This document shows, in pieces, positions 1 through 11,450 of a stretch of 64,000 nt of DNA (the stretch's first letter is position 1; each line of letters opens with the position of its first letter). The notes beneath the pieces are model-generated. The model was not told where the DNA came from and made no database searches. It saw only the letters and a list, made by a program, of their open reading frames with translations. A program made the position numbers and the translations under genes. This DNA comes from Gigaspora rosea (lineage: Eukaryota; Glomeromycota; Glomeromycetes; Diversisporales; Gigasporaceae): positions 243,964-307,963 of the forward strand of contig QKWP01000058.1 in the NCBI GenBank assembly GCA_003550325.1. Reading direction: 5' to 3'.

Positions 1-32
1 TTAATTTAAGGTATTATTGCACAGGTAACATT

Positions 33-330
33 TAAGTATCGCCCACCCCACATGATCATTACCAAAATTTTCAAGTTTGTCTATGCTAGGTTTGTGTTAG
101 GGCGAGTGCCCAGTTAGGGTTGGATTAGATTATTATATAGTAAAATCGCTTAAGGAAGACTTTTTGTTAGTTCAAAAATGTGGTTTCTTATCAATCTTTT
201 GAGAAATAAGTTTTTTATAACAAAAGAGACATTTGTTTTGAATTTTTCTGATTGTGTTATATTATGGTCTTTTATTGGTCAATAATCATGTGGGATAAAT
301 TTTTGATGGCGATACTGGGAATTTACATTT
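33..330 (+). repeat. Foldback MITE copy A (family with GGCGAT termini and CACGTGAT-like inner arms)
   Basis: Inverted ends are visible: GTATCGCC with CACATGATCATTACC on the left, and AATCATGTGGG with GATGGCGATACTGG on the right. The interior shares a core (AGTAAAATYG, then YAAGGAA, a stretch beginning TTTTTGTTAG, and a TTGTGTTA-like stretch) with two other copies in this window, at about 21115-21375 (same strand) and 28220-28520 (opposite strand). It holds no coding sequence and has TTAGGG-type motifs near its left part. It is probably a non-autonomous DNA element. Ends are approximate. Confidence 0.55.
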
Positions 331-1052
331 ATGATAATTATCATGTGATCTAATGATTAGAATCGAACAATTTTGAAATATTCGATTCTTCTCAATGAGT
401 TGAGTTGAATGGTAACAGAATCATTTTATCTAATCACTATATCAAAAGTTACTAGCAATAAAAATTAAATTTTAAAAGTAAAAAAAATAACTTTGATGCA
501 TTGTTAACAAATTTTTATCAAGTAAATCAACCTTTATTAATAAGTTAATTTTATTCTTCAATATATGTTTTTCTTACCTTTAAATTTTCATAAAAATCAA
601 ATATAAACTACATTTTTGTACCAAAAGAATCTATTAACTAAATTTTTTACAAATGATTATTGATAAAAAATTATCCAATTTTTATAAAACTTTAGAGATA
701 AATAGAATTTGTTATGATACAGAATTATTTTAATAATGAAGGTCATTTTATTTGATAAAAAATGCTATTATTAACATAGGATAATTAGATTTTAATAAAG
801 TTTAAATTTTATTTATTTTATTTAAGCATTAATATTGTGATCCAATGATCCAAATTAGATAATTTTATTAATATTCAATTTGTTTTATCGAGATAAATCG
901 AATAGTAGTAAAATCATCTAAATATGATCACTGTATTATAAGATATCACATATGAGCCATAATTAGTACTGTGCCATAATACCAATACTTACTTGCTTTA
1001 TATACTACCTTTTCAAATTTTTGCTTTATATTAACTATTACATTCTTCTTAG
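331..1052. other. AT-rich stretch, 5' flank of the Helitron
   Basis: No ORF of interest. Part of this must be the Helitron 5' region, but I could not fix its 5' TC end. A TATATACTACC stretch near 1000-1010 is a possible subterminal motif only. Confidence 0.4.
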
Positions 1053-4000
1053 ATGAATACTGCACAATTTTCAGAGACTCCAAAAGAACGTCGAAATCGA
1101 CTTGCTAGAGAAGCTTATGCACGTCAAAAATTGTCATTCACAACTGAACAATTTGAAGATCAGCATGCTCAGCAACGCAAAGCTTATAGACTTCGTACTG
1201 AAGCTGAATCAAATGAGCAAGCAGACCATCACCATAAAGCTTGACATTCAGCATATAAACACAATGCTCATCAAATACATGGGTCTAATACTGTCCGTAT
1301 TCAGATATATAATACTACTTCTGTTATTCGTCACCAACTAGGATCAATGGAAGTAGAATGTTTGCAATGTGGAGCACTCCATTGGTTAGAAGAAAAGGTA
1401 GCTGGTAGTGCACTTGCTCCAATTTTTAGTACCTGTTGTGCCAATAGAAAAATAGTATTGCCATCTGTTAATCAACTACCAGAACCTTTGTTTTTATTGC
1501 TTATTGGAGAAGATAGCAGATCCCGTAATTTTCAAAAAAATATTCATAAATATAACTCATTATTAGCATTTACATCAATGGGTGCCAAAATTGATCAAAA
1601 TATAGTTGGTACACAAGGAGTTTACAGTTTTTGAATTCATGGTGAAATGTACTATCAAATAGGTTCACTTTTACCAGATAGTAATGTTGCACCTGCTTTC
1701 GCTCAAATTTATATTTGTGATACTGAAGAACAATTAACTTATAGACAGTGTTTAATGCCTGATTTGGACTATTCAATTCTTGAACAGCTCCAGGAAATGC
1801 TACACAATATTAACCCATATGTTCATATCTTTCGACAAATTGCATCTATTTTACATAAAAATCCTGTTTCAAGCTTAAAATTAGTTATTATTAAAGCACA
1901 TAATGAACAACAGTATTCAATGCCTACTGCTTCAGAAATTGCAGTTCTTATGGTAGGTGATGGTCAAGAAACTGAGCCATCAAATAGAGATATTGTGCTT
2001 TATAAACAAAATGGTAGTTTGAAGCGAATTTCACAAACACATTCTTCTTATATTCCATTATATTATGTATTACTTTTCCTATATGGAGATCCAGGTTGGC
2101 ATCCTAATATTCTCACAAATAATACAGTTCATCAAGTAAATAATAATTCAAATACAGAAGATCATTATATTACAATGATGCAGTATTATGCTTATTGCTT
2201 GCAAATACGACGGCATAATTTATTTGTATTACATTTGAGTGGGCACCTGTTTTAACAATATATAGTTGATACATATGCATGTATTGAACAAAACCATCTT
2301 AATTACTTAAAATATAATAAAAAAAAATCCGTGCTGAGCTATATAATAGACTACAAGATGCACTTTCTGTTCATGATGAAATACCCCAAACTGGATCCTA
2401 GATTGGTCATCGAATTGTACTTCCTTCCAGTTTTGTTGGTGGTCCTCGCCATATACAACAATTATATCAAGATGCAATGACTATTGTTGGACAAATGGGC
2501 AAACCAGATCTATTTATTACAATGACATGTAATCCAAACTGGCCAGAAATTCAAATGGCTTTACTATTTGGACAAACTCCCCAAGATCAACCAGATATTT
2601 GTGCTCGCATATTTCGATTAAAATTAAAAGCTCTTCTTAAAAAAATATTCTCAAAAATGGTATTTTTGGTAAACCACTTGCATATATTTATGTTATTGAG
2701 TCACAAAAGCGTGGCCTTTTGCATCGACATATATTGATTGTATTGTCACCTGATGTTAAACCACGTACAACAGAAGATTATGATCACATTGTATCAGCAG
2801 AAATCCCAAATCCTCATGACCTTCCACATGAGTATGCAACTGTAGTACAATGTATAATACATGGACCATGTGGAAAATATAATACACATGCACCTTGCAT
2901 GCAAGAAGGCAAATGTTCAAAAGGTTATCCAAAGCCCTTTCAAGCAGTAACCAGTCAAAATAAAGATGGCTATCCTATATATCGTCAGCACCAAAATGGT
3001 CAAACTATTAAAGTCAAAGGAGTTGATTTTGACAATTGATGGGTTATACCTCATAATTTATATCTTTGTAAAAAATTTAACTGTCATATCAATGTTGAAA
3101 TTTGTTCTTTAATACATGCTGTTAAGTACTTATTTAAATACATATACAAAGGTCATGATCGTGCAACAATAGCACTTAATAATGATAATAATGTAGATGA
3201 GATTTAGCAGTATATTGATACACGTTATGTATCAGCACATGAATCTGTTTGGCGTATTATGCATTATAAAATGCATGATGAAGCTCCAGATGTTATATGT
3301 TTAGTTGTGCATCTTCCTGGTCAACATTTAGTTACTTTTTCTGATGATGAACCTTTGATCAATATTGCTCAATGAGCACATAATCAAAGATCCACTTTGA
3401 CAGCATGGTTTGAAGCTAATTGTGATCCAAATATTTACCAAATAGCAAAAGACTTGACTTATGCACAATTTCCTCACAAGTTTGTTTTTGACAAACGTAC
3501 AAAAAAATGGAATAAACACATTAGTGGTAATACAATTGGACGAATATATTTTGTACATCCAGGTGCAGGTGAACGATATTATTTGAGCATGCTACTCAAT
3601 GTTGTAAAAGATGCACAATCTTTTGAGCATCTATGTACTGTAAATAATATACTCTATCAAACATTTAAAGATGCATGTTGAGCATTAGGTCTTCTGCAAG
3701 ATGACTTAGAGTGGGATCAATGTTTAAAAGAAGCATCAGAAATTAAATCAGATTACCAACTATGACAATTGTTTGCAACAATTTTGCTAAATTGTTATAA
3801 AACACAACCTGAACAACTCTGGATTAAGTATAAGCATAATTTAGATGATGATATACTTTATAAACTGCGCCGTATATTATATAATCCAAATCTTCAATTG
3901 ACACAACAAGAAATTGAAACCTACACATTGCATGAGTTAGAAGATATTCTTATGCAACAAGGCAAATCATTAAAAGATTTTCCTAATATGCCAATTCTTA

Positions 4001-5527
4001 CTACTACATGTAATTATACTAATTAATTACTAAATGAAGAATTAAATTATAACCAAGATATACTTTATATTTATCTTGATCATAATCTTCCATGTCTTAA
4101 CGAAGACCAACAACATATATATAATGAGGTAATAAAAGCGATTGAACAAAATATTCCTATATATATCTTTGTTGATGGTCCTGCAGGTTTAGGAAAAACA
4201 TTTTTCTACAAAATTTTGTTAGCAAAATTTCGTTCAGAAAAAAAAATTGCACTTGCAGTTGCTTCTTTTGGAATTGCCTCATTATTACTTGATGGTGGCA
4301 GAACAGCACATTCTCGCTTCAAAATCCCTATTCAATTAAATGAAGATTCAACATGTGCATATCTTTACAAACAGATTTAGCTAATCTCTTAAAGGAAACT
4401 GTTTTAATAACTTGTTATGAAGCACCTATGCTACACTGTCATGGTTTTGAAGCTATTGATCGAACATTTCGTGATATAATGCGCACAGTTGATCCAAGAT
4501 TAGAGCATGTACCATTTGATAGAAAGACTATTGTCTTTGGTGGCGATTTTAGACAAATTCTTCCAATTGTTCCAAAAGGTAGACGAGAAGATATTGTTAA
4601 TGCCTGTTTATGCTAGTCTTATTTATGGCCACATATTAAAACAAGAAAATTAATAATTAATATGCGATTATATAAGTCAGCTAATATTTCATATATAGCA
4701 GCTCAATCTGAATTTGCTAATTGGCTGCTTCAGGTTGGTGAAGGACTTATTCCTGAAGTTCAACCTGATAGTGGGTTTATATGTTTGCCTTCTGATATTG
4801 TTATTCAATCTGATATACCTCAAAATTTAATAGATTTTGTGTATTCTGATTTGCAAACCCATGTTCGAGATTCTACATACTTTACAGAAAGAGGTATTCT
4901 TACACCACTTAATAATGATGTTGATATGCTTAATATGAAAATTCTTGTCCAATTTTCTGAAAATGAAAAAACTTACTACAGTGCAGATTTATTAGATAAA
5001 AATTCTGAAATATATAATGCAGTTCATGAAAGTTTATATTCTACAGAATTTTTAAATTCATTAAAGTTTAGTGATTACCTCCACATAAATTAACACTTAA
5101 AGTTAATGCTCCTATAATATTATTGCGTAATATTAATACAGCTGATAGTTTATGCAATGGAACTCGCTTAATTTGTAAAACTCTTCAAGATCATGTTATT
5201 GAAGCAGAACCTATTAATGGCTCTTTGGCTGGTAAACAAGTCTTCTTACCTCGCATAACTTTGTTTTCTGCAAGTACATCTCTTCCATTTGTACTACAAC
5301 GCAGACAATTTCTATGCAAACTTGCATTTGCTATGTCTATTAATAAGTCTTAAGGTCAAACAATGAATCATGTTGGTTTATACCTTCTATTCCATGTTTT
5401 TTCTCATAGACAATTATATGTTGCATGTTCAAGAGTAACTTCTCGCCAAAGATTACGTATATATCTTGGTAAACCTGAAATTGAAAGATGCACAAAAAAT
5501 ATTGTTTATCCAGAAATATTTCAATAA
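1053..5527 (+). pseudogene. Helitron Rep-helicase transposase, broken
   Basis: This is a decayed Helitron protein of roughly 1,450 codons that would nick and copy the element by rolling-circle replication. From N to C: a small N-terminal basic region; a Cys motif (CLQCGALHW) near 1360; the Helitron-like N domain with IGHRIVLPSSF near 2400 and the Rep block MTCNPNWPE near 2525; the HUH-type motif LLHRHIL near 2720; and the Tyr motif YLFKYIYKG near 3130. The Pif1-type helicase follows, with Walker A GPAGLGKT at 4177-4200, GGDFRQILPI near 4545 and the C-terminal AFAMSINKS near 5330. In the acidic motif normally DEAPM the sequence reads YEAPM, so a catalytic Asp is lost. In-frame stops occur at about 1242, 1632, 2253, 3037, 3205, 3373, 3679, 3763 and 5351. 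Frameshifts lie near 2320, 2650, 4370 and 5065. The long stretch 2719-4026 stays in one frame apart from stops, so the copy was recently coding. It cannot make a working protein. Confidence 0.93.
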
Positions 5528-6720
5528 TTATTTTTGTTTTATATTAATATTATTTATTAATTGATTTGATTATTCTTTAATTTTCACAAATAAATAATTT
5601 TCAAATTAATTTATAATATAATTAACTATCAAACTTATTATATTTTTAAATTCATTAAAAAAATTTTTATTTAATATTATAAAATTCACTAACTCTTTAT
5701 AACGTATTTTATGTTCACATAATAGAAAATTACAAACTTTTGATTATATTTCTAAACTTATTAAAAAAAAGGTTGTCTGTTACTTAAATAATTTTATTAA
5801 AACTGCTTATCAAAATAAAAAAAAAACTTAATAAATATCTATTTTATTTTTATTTAACATATTATAAATTATATAATAATCTAAAAAAAAATAAAAAAAG
5901 TTTAAATTATCTTTCTTATTAATTTATATATTATCAAATTAAATTTTAATCTTATTGTTATATTATTCTAATTAAGTAAATTTCAATTGATTTTATCTTT
6001 ATTATAAAATCATACTATCTCATTTCATTAATACATGATATCATATTATCTACTGCATATCTATTCTATTTACCATGTTATATATTAATCAAAATGTTAT
6101 CTCCCAAAACCTTTTTAAAAACTCAATCTATATCAATATAACATTTAACCCATTTATCACTATTTAATCTGATATATCTAATTATGCAAAAATTTCTGTT
6201 TTTTATTATACTACATACTGTTCAATACTTAAATATTAATAATCAACACAACTATATATAATTATCAAAAGCATGAACTATTTGTTACAACCAAATCCAA
6301 AGAAATTTTACATTATAACAATATATTAAAGAATCCAAACATTAGCTAAAAGAGAAAAAGAAGAAAAAAACTCTGTGATTAAAAATTATAGCATCTAAAA
6401 TAAATTAAATTTCTTTTCTATTGAAAAAGCCCTTTTCTTAATCCATAATAACTACAGATATAAATTTAAACTCTAATATATATATATATATATAATCTAT
6501 AAACTATCAAACTAAAAAAAAGTTTTATAATTAATATACATATGTTCTATTTTTCAAGCATTTACATAACCAATTTATTAAATCACCTAATAAGCTAAAA
6601 ATAAATATGATAAGCTTGAACATCATTACTCCAATTAATTGTAATCATCAAACATCAGCTCCATTGGCATCATATCATATTAAAAGAATTACTCTATATT
6701 AAAAATAATTACAAAAAAAT
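5528..6720 (+). other. Helitron 3' non-coding region
   Basis: AT-rich sequence without a recognisable ORF, lying between the helicase stop and the hairpin terminus. It includes a short (TA)n run near 6478-6493. It is assigned to the Helitron because the candidate terminus lies just downstream on the same strand. Confidence 0.55.
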
Positions 6721-6751
6721 GGGTGGCGCAAAGCTCTACCTATTACGCTAG
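6721..6751 (+). mobile_element. Helitron 3' terminus: degraded hairpin followed by CTAG
   Basis: GGGTGGCGC, AAA, GCTCTACC forms an 8-bp stem with one wobble and one mismatch. It is followed after a short spacer by CTAG (6748-6751) and then T. Helitrons end with a GC-rich hairpin about 10 nt before CTRR and insert between A and T, so position, strand and sequence all fit the broken Helitron upstream. Two base changes in the right arm would account for the weakened stem. Confidence 0.75.
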
Positions 6752-6754
6752 TAA

Positions 6755-7045
6755 GTTATTAATTTAATAAAATTAATGAATTAATGATAAAATTTTAAAT
6801 TTATTTTGTGCCAAAAAATTTCAAACCAATTAGATTTGAATCCTTTTAGTACATAATATTTTAAAACTAAATATCAAGCAATTACTGTATAATATAATGA
6901 TATAATGATAAAGCATATTTAATATGTCCTGGTGACATCATGATCTATAATTAAACAACAGGCTTACATTTTAACTCCTGGAAATTTTGTATCAACATTA
7001 TTAGCGTATCCTACATAAATTTTTTAATGGCTCATTAATATTATT
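6755..7045. repeat. Dispersed repeat R1, copy 1
   Basis: Clearly related to 23750-24050. Shared blocks include AATATGTYCYGGTG, GATCTATARTTAA, TTTTAACTCCT and ATTAGCG, all in the same order. I see no ORF or terminal structure. This copy directly follows the Helitron end, so the Helitron may have inserted beside or into the repeat. Confidence 0.6.
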
Positions 7046-7609
7046 AAAGAAAAAAAACAAGCATATATTGTACAAGTGTTTGTGGGGCGCCACCGGTGCT
7101 ACTTTACTGTATAGAATTCTGAAGCCGAATTTATTTCTTAATGCAGTACATACAGTGGTTAGTTAAGGTTGAGTTAGTATTGTAGTTTTCATAATTTTCA
7201 CTTTTAAGCAAACATTTTTTCACTTTTAAGCAAACAAAATTAAACTTCATATTCAGACTGGTATTACAGTTATGCATATGTATATTTTTTTGAAACACAA
7301 ACGTTAAAGCGAACAGAATTAAACTTCATACTCACCCCAGTAATTTATTTATCAGGCTGCTCGTGCTTGTCTTTTATGCTCGTTCATTTTCCCCTCGGAA
7401 AGTTTCAGATCCTTACAATTTCTAGCCTTAATTCCACCCGGCATTATGTTCTCCGGCTAAAATCATACATGTATATATCGAAATTTTTTTTTACTAATAG
7501 AGAAAAGAGGGGGTTAAAAGGAGGGTAATGTAAACCACTAAATCGAATTGGTTTCGCCTATTTGTGTAATAGAATTAATGGAAAAAAACATGATAGCAGT
7601 TCCAATTCC
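7046..7609. other. Intergenic sequence with a short internal duplication
   Basis: No gene seen. TTCACTTTTAAGCAAACA-like words are repeated at about 7198-7229, and AATTAAACTTCATA recurs at 7228 and 7318. A GC-richer patch (GGGGCGCCACCGG) sits at 7083. Confidence 0.5.
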
Positions 7610-8832
7610 TTAGTCCTTGTTGCACAAAACGAAAAATTAACCTTGCATAACTTTAGACATGAACATTATTTTATTAATATACAGTAAATTAAAAAAAATA
7701 AACCTGTATTTTATTAATATACAGTAAATTAAAAAAAATAAACCTGACTCACGATCCAGATTCCATTTAATGCATAATGCAGAATGAAAAATAAATTTTG
7801 TTCAGCCTAATCTTAGATGCAAACATTATTCTATTAATTTACAGTAAATTAAAAAAAAAAAGACCAACTGATCCAGGTTTTCAGATTCCATGTAATGCAG
7901 ATGAAAAATAAATTTTGTGTAGCTTAATCTTAGATGCAAACATTATTCTATTAATTTACATTAAATTAAAAAAAAATACAACTGACCAACTGAACCAAGT
8001 TTTCAGATTCCATGTAATGCAAAATGAATAATCACCTTTGCATGGCCTAATCTTAGATGTAAACATTATTCTATTAATTTAGTAAATTAAAAAAAAACCA
8101 GCTGACTGACTGACCAAAGTTTTCAGATTCCATGTAATGCAAAATGAAAAATCATTTTGCATGGCCTAATCTTAGTTATAGATATTATTCTATTAATTTA
8201 TAGTAAATTAAAAAAAAAAAAAGAAAAAATTTAACTACTGATGTTTTCAGACCATGTAATGCAAAATAAAAAATCAACTTTGAATGGCCTAATCTTAGAT
8301 GCAAACATTATTCTATTAATTTAGTAAATTAAAAAAAAAATACAAAAATAAAAAAATGCAACTAATCAAAGTTTCAGATTTCATGTGATGCAAAATGAAA
8401 AATCAACTTTTGCATAGCCTAATCATAGATGTGAACATTATTCTATTAATTTACAGTAAATTAAAAAAAAATAAAAAAATGTGACCAATTGATTCAAGTT
8501 TTCTGATTCCATGTATTGCAAAATGAATAATCAACTTTGTGTGGTCTAATCTTAGATACAAACATTATCTTATCAATTTACTGTTAATAAAAAAAGAAAA
8601 AAACCTCACTAACTAACTGAAATTTTCAGATTCTATGTAATGCAAAACAAAATTAACATTGTATAGTCTAATTATAGATATAAATATTATTTTATTAATT
8701 TAAATTAAAAAATTTGTTGGACCAATATTTTCAGATTCCATGTAATGTAAAATGAAAAAATCAACTTAATATTATCTAAAAAAAAATTTGCTAACCAAAT
8801 TTTTCAGATTCTATGTAATGCAAAACAAAAAA
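7610..8832. repeat. Tandem repeat array, about ten degenerate units of 100-125 bp
   Basis: Each unit contains CAGATTCCATGTAATGC, AAAATGAAAAATCAAC, TTTGCATGGCCTAATC and TTAGATGCAAACATTA, then TCTATTAATTTA and an A-rich run. Units toward the right end are shorter and more diverged. The reverse complement of the first half of the unit matches a segment at 19600-19680 inside the hAT element, so the array is an amplified copy of a dispersed module. It is non-coding. Confidence 0.85.
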
Positions 8833-10251
8833 TCAATATAATCATTAAAATAAATGAATATTGCAATAATTATAGCTTCAAAAGAATTGTCATTAGGCTA
8901 ATCAAAAGTTTCTCACAATTTGATCGCATTATTGGATGCAGCCAATAAAAACATTATACAAATCTAAAATAAATAATATAGATAGATAAAATTGGTAAAT
9001 TTAACTCTGTCATCATTATTAACTACATATAAAAGAAGTTTTTCCATACACTGGTCATATGTTCTGAAGATAACCAATTAAAAATATTTAAGTGTAAGCT
9101 TATCCTATCGTTACAGTATTGTTACTATTAACACATCAACATGATGAATCATACATATGTACATATATAAAAATTAGTTATCTACATACTGACCAATCAA
9201 AAATGTTTAACCAGATAAATTTGATTTAGGTATATAGATTAGATTACATCTAAATGATATAATGTGTACATGTTGTGAGTTATCCAATTGAATTACAAAT
9301 AAATACCAATCAGTAGCAGTGATTGAAAACTAATTTCTTTTATTTTATATTCTAATAAAAAAAACTAAATAATGATAATAATTTAAAATTACATCATAAT
9401 TGATCATCTTATTCTAAATTTTTCATGTTCTGCTTAGTTAATTTTTCATTCTTATATCCTGTTTTTGGTCATACTTGTCAAATTTGGTTTAGCATTTCCA
9501 AAAAATAGATAGAGCCATTATTGTATTAGATACATTCAATATTAAATTTCTAATGACATTTGATCATGACCATTTATACTATCTAATCTTCATATATGCA
9601 AAATGATTAGTAAAAATATATAGTACACTTGTAACAAAATGGTAATTTTATTATAAAAAGAAATTAAAAACTTTTTACAAGCTTCATGACTTAAGAAGCA
9701 AATTATAATTCATATAGCTTGCCTAAAAATAATTAAAAATAAAAATTAAAATTCTTTAATTGAATAAGATTGCAATATATAATTATTAGATATTAAAGGC
9801 AACATATTCTTTATAAATTAATTTAACTATATGACTTCAATTTAGATACAGAAACATTTATACAATTGTGTTATATCCTATTAATATATAAATTATAAAC
9901 TCAAATAAATATTGTTTGGCTATTACCAGATAACAATATGATTAATTTTTTATCACTACTATGAAAAACGTTATATAATTTTTATTTTCTGCCTTATTAT
10001 AAGAGCTTTATATATTATTCATCACAATCTTTATCACAGATCATATCTGTTATTACCCTAGGTTTTATTTATTGTTATGCTAGAAAAATAACAAATAAGA
10101 AAAAAAAACTTTGTAATAAAATTGTAATTAATAAATGTAAATATTTGTTATGGATCATAATGAGACAAGAATAAATAGTATTTATCAACTATAGCAGATT
10201 TTTTATCCTATATTGACATTTATTAGCATGTACTGCATCTGTATGTTGTAA
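8833..10251. other. AT-rich intergenic stretch
   Basis: No ORF, repeat or RNA gene that I can support. Confidence 0.5.
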
Positions 10252-10725
10252 CAGAACCCCGAAATATACATAGATAGGTCAGATTAGTTATAGGGTTACT
10301 AAAAAAGAAAAGATATGCAGAAAAAAACTTCAAAAATAAGCAAAAAATTACTATAAATAGGGGTCGTCTAAAGCCAGGTGTGTTCACGTGATAGAAAGCC
10401 AATCAAATTGTAAAATTTGATCTTTACGGATCAGCCCGACGAGACAAAAACAAAGAAAAAAAGTGAAAAACGCCGAAAATACAAAAAACGAGTGTCTAAA
10501 CCTGTCTAGGAGCATTAATAAAAAATGTCGGGAAGACAATTTTACTTATAAGCCAAGCTAACCCTAACCCCTAACTAACCCTTACACTAATTTTAATTAA
10601 AGCATCAAAAACATATAAACGCACCTGGCTTTAGCCATCCCCTATAAATAGAAAAGATCTGCATAAAAAACCTCAAAAATAAGCAAACACATACCTGACC
10701 TATCTATGTATATTTTGGGGTCCTG
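10252..10725. mobile_element. TIR element (CAG-ACCCC ends) interrupted by a second MITE
   Basis: Inverted ends CAGAACCCCGAAATATACAT (left) and its near-complement ending GGGGTCCTG (right), about 30 bp with few mismatches. The inverted pair sits in the flanking word TTGTAA, present on both sides (possible target duplication). GAAAAGAT.TGCA and CTTCAAAAATAAGC-like words occur in direct orientation on both sides of the inner element. It has no coding capacity. Confidence 0.7.
10360..10642 (+). mobile_element. GGGGTCGTCTAAAGC MITE, copy 1 (283 bp), with 8-bp target duplication
   Basis: Left end GGGGTCGTCTAAAGCC and right end GGCTTTAGCCATCCCC. TATAAATA occurs on both sides (10352-10359 and 10643-10650), a perfect 8-bp duplication as expected for hAT-like elements. 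Internal blocks (CCAATCAAAT, GATCAGCCCG, GTCTAAACCT, CGGGAAG-CAATTTT, CTAACCCTAA) recur in the copies at 28665, 46595 and, partly, 63430. It is inserted inside the element at 10252-10725. Confidence 0.82.
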
Positions 10726-11450
10726 TTGTAACAGTTAAAATTAGCTAGTGTAGTACAAGCCAAAATTGGGCTGTTCTATTTTATTATTATTTTTTCTCTC
10801 TATTTTTAGTAGATAGATTATCATTCTGAATTAAAAGATTGAAAGATTAATAAGATAAAAAGACTGAGATGCAAAAGATGGAAAAGAAGTAAAAGATTCA
10901 AAAGATGCAGAAGATGGAAAAAAGTAAAAGATTAAAAAAATAGAAAAAATTCTTTTAATCGATATGTATCATAAAAAGTATAAATAGGTTCCAAGCTTAC
11001 CTTGAAATAAAGCAACTTAGTTAAGTTCTAAAAACTTTAAATTATTAGTCCAGAGTGAAACAGAGAACTCTCTATTTTTACAAAAGGGTTTGATCAGCAA
11101 ATGTTTATTTGTCCAGTTGCATAATGTGATATACAACCAATCACATTCAACTAATCAACAAAAACAATAACAAATACGTAATCAACTTATATTGCTGTAT
11201 TGCTGTATTAATAATATACAGATATATAGTGTATATATTAAATATTGGCTTCAGATATACAATGCTGTGCATTTATCTAGTTTATAGTAGAAGTTAATTC
11301 CCTAAATGATTATTCTCTTTTTTTACAAAATCACTTGCAATTAAGATTTATCATAAGTTCATATTCATAAAAAATCTATGATTATTATTATTTTTTTTTA
11401 AAAGTAAGGTCTATTCTCAGTTTCTTTATTAAATTTTAAATATATATACA
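10726..11450. other. Intergenic, with a purine-rich degenerate repeat
   Basis: From about 10838 to 10945 there is a run of AAAGATGGAAAAGAAGTA-like words (GATGCAAAAGATGGAAAAG, AGATGCAGAAGATGGAAA). No gene seen. Confidence 0.5.

Noticed and set aside
7610..8832. Regular repeats that could suggest a CRISPR array
   Set aside because: Units are 100-125 bp, similar along their whole length with no unique spacers, and in eukaryotic sequence. It is a minisatellite-type array.
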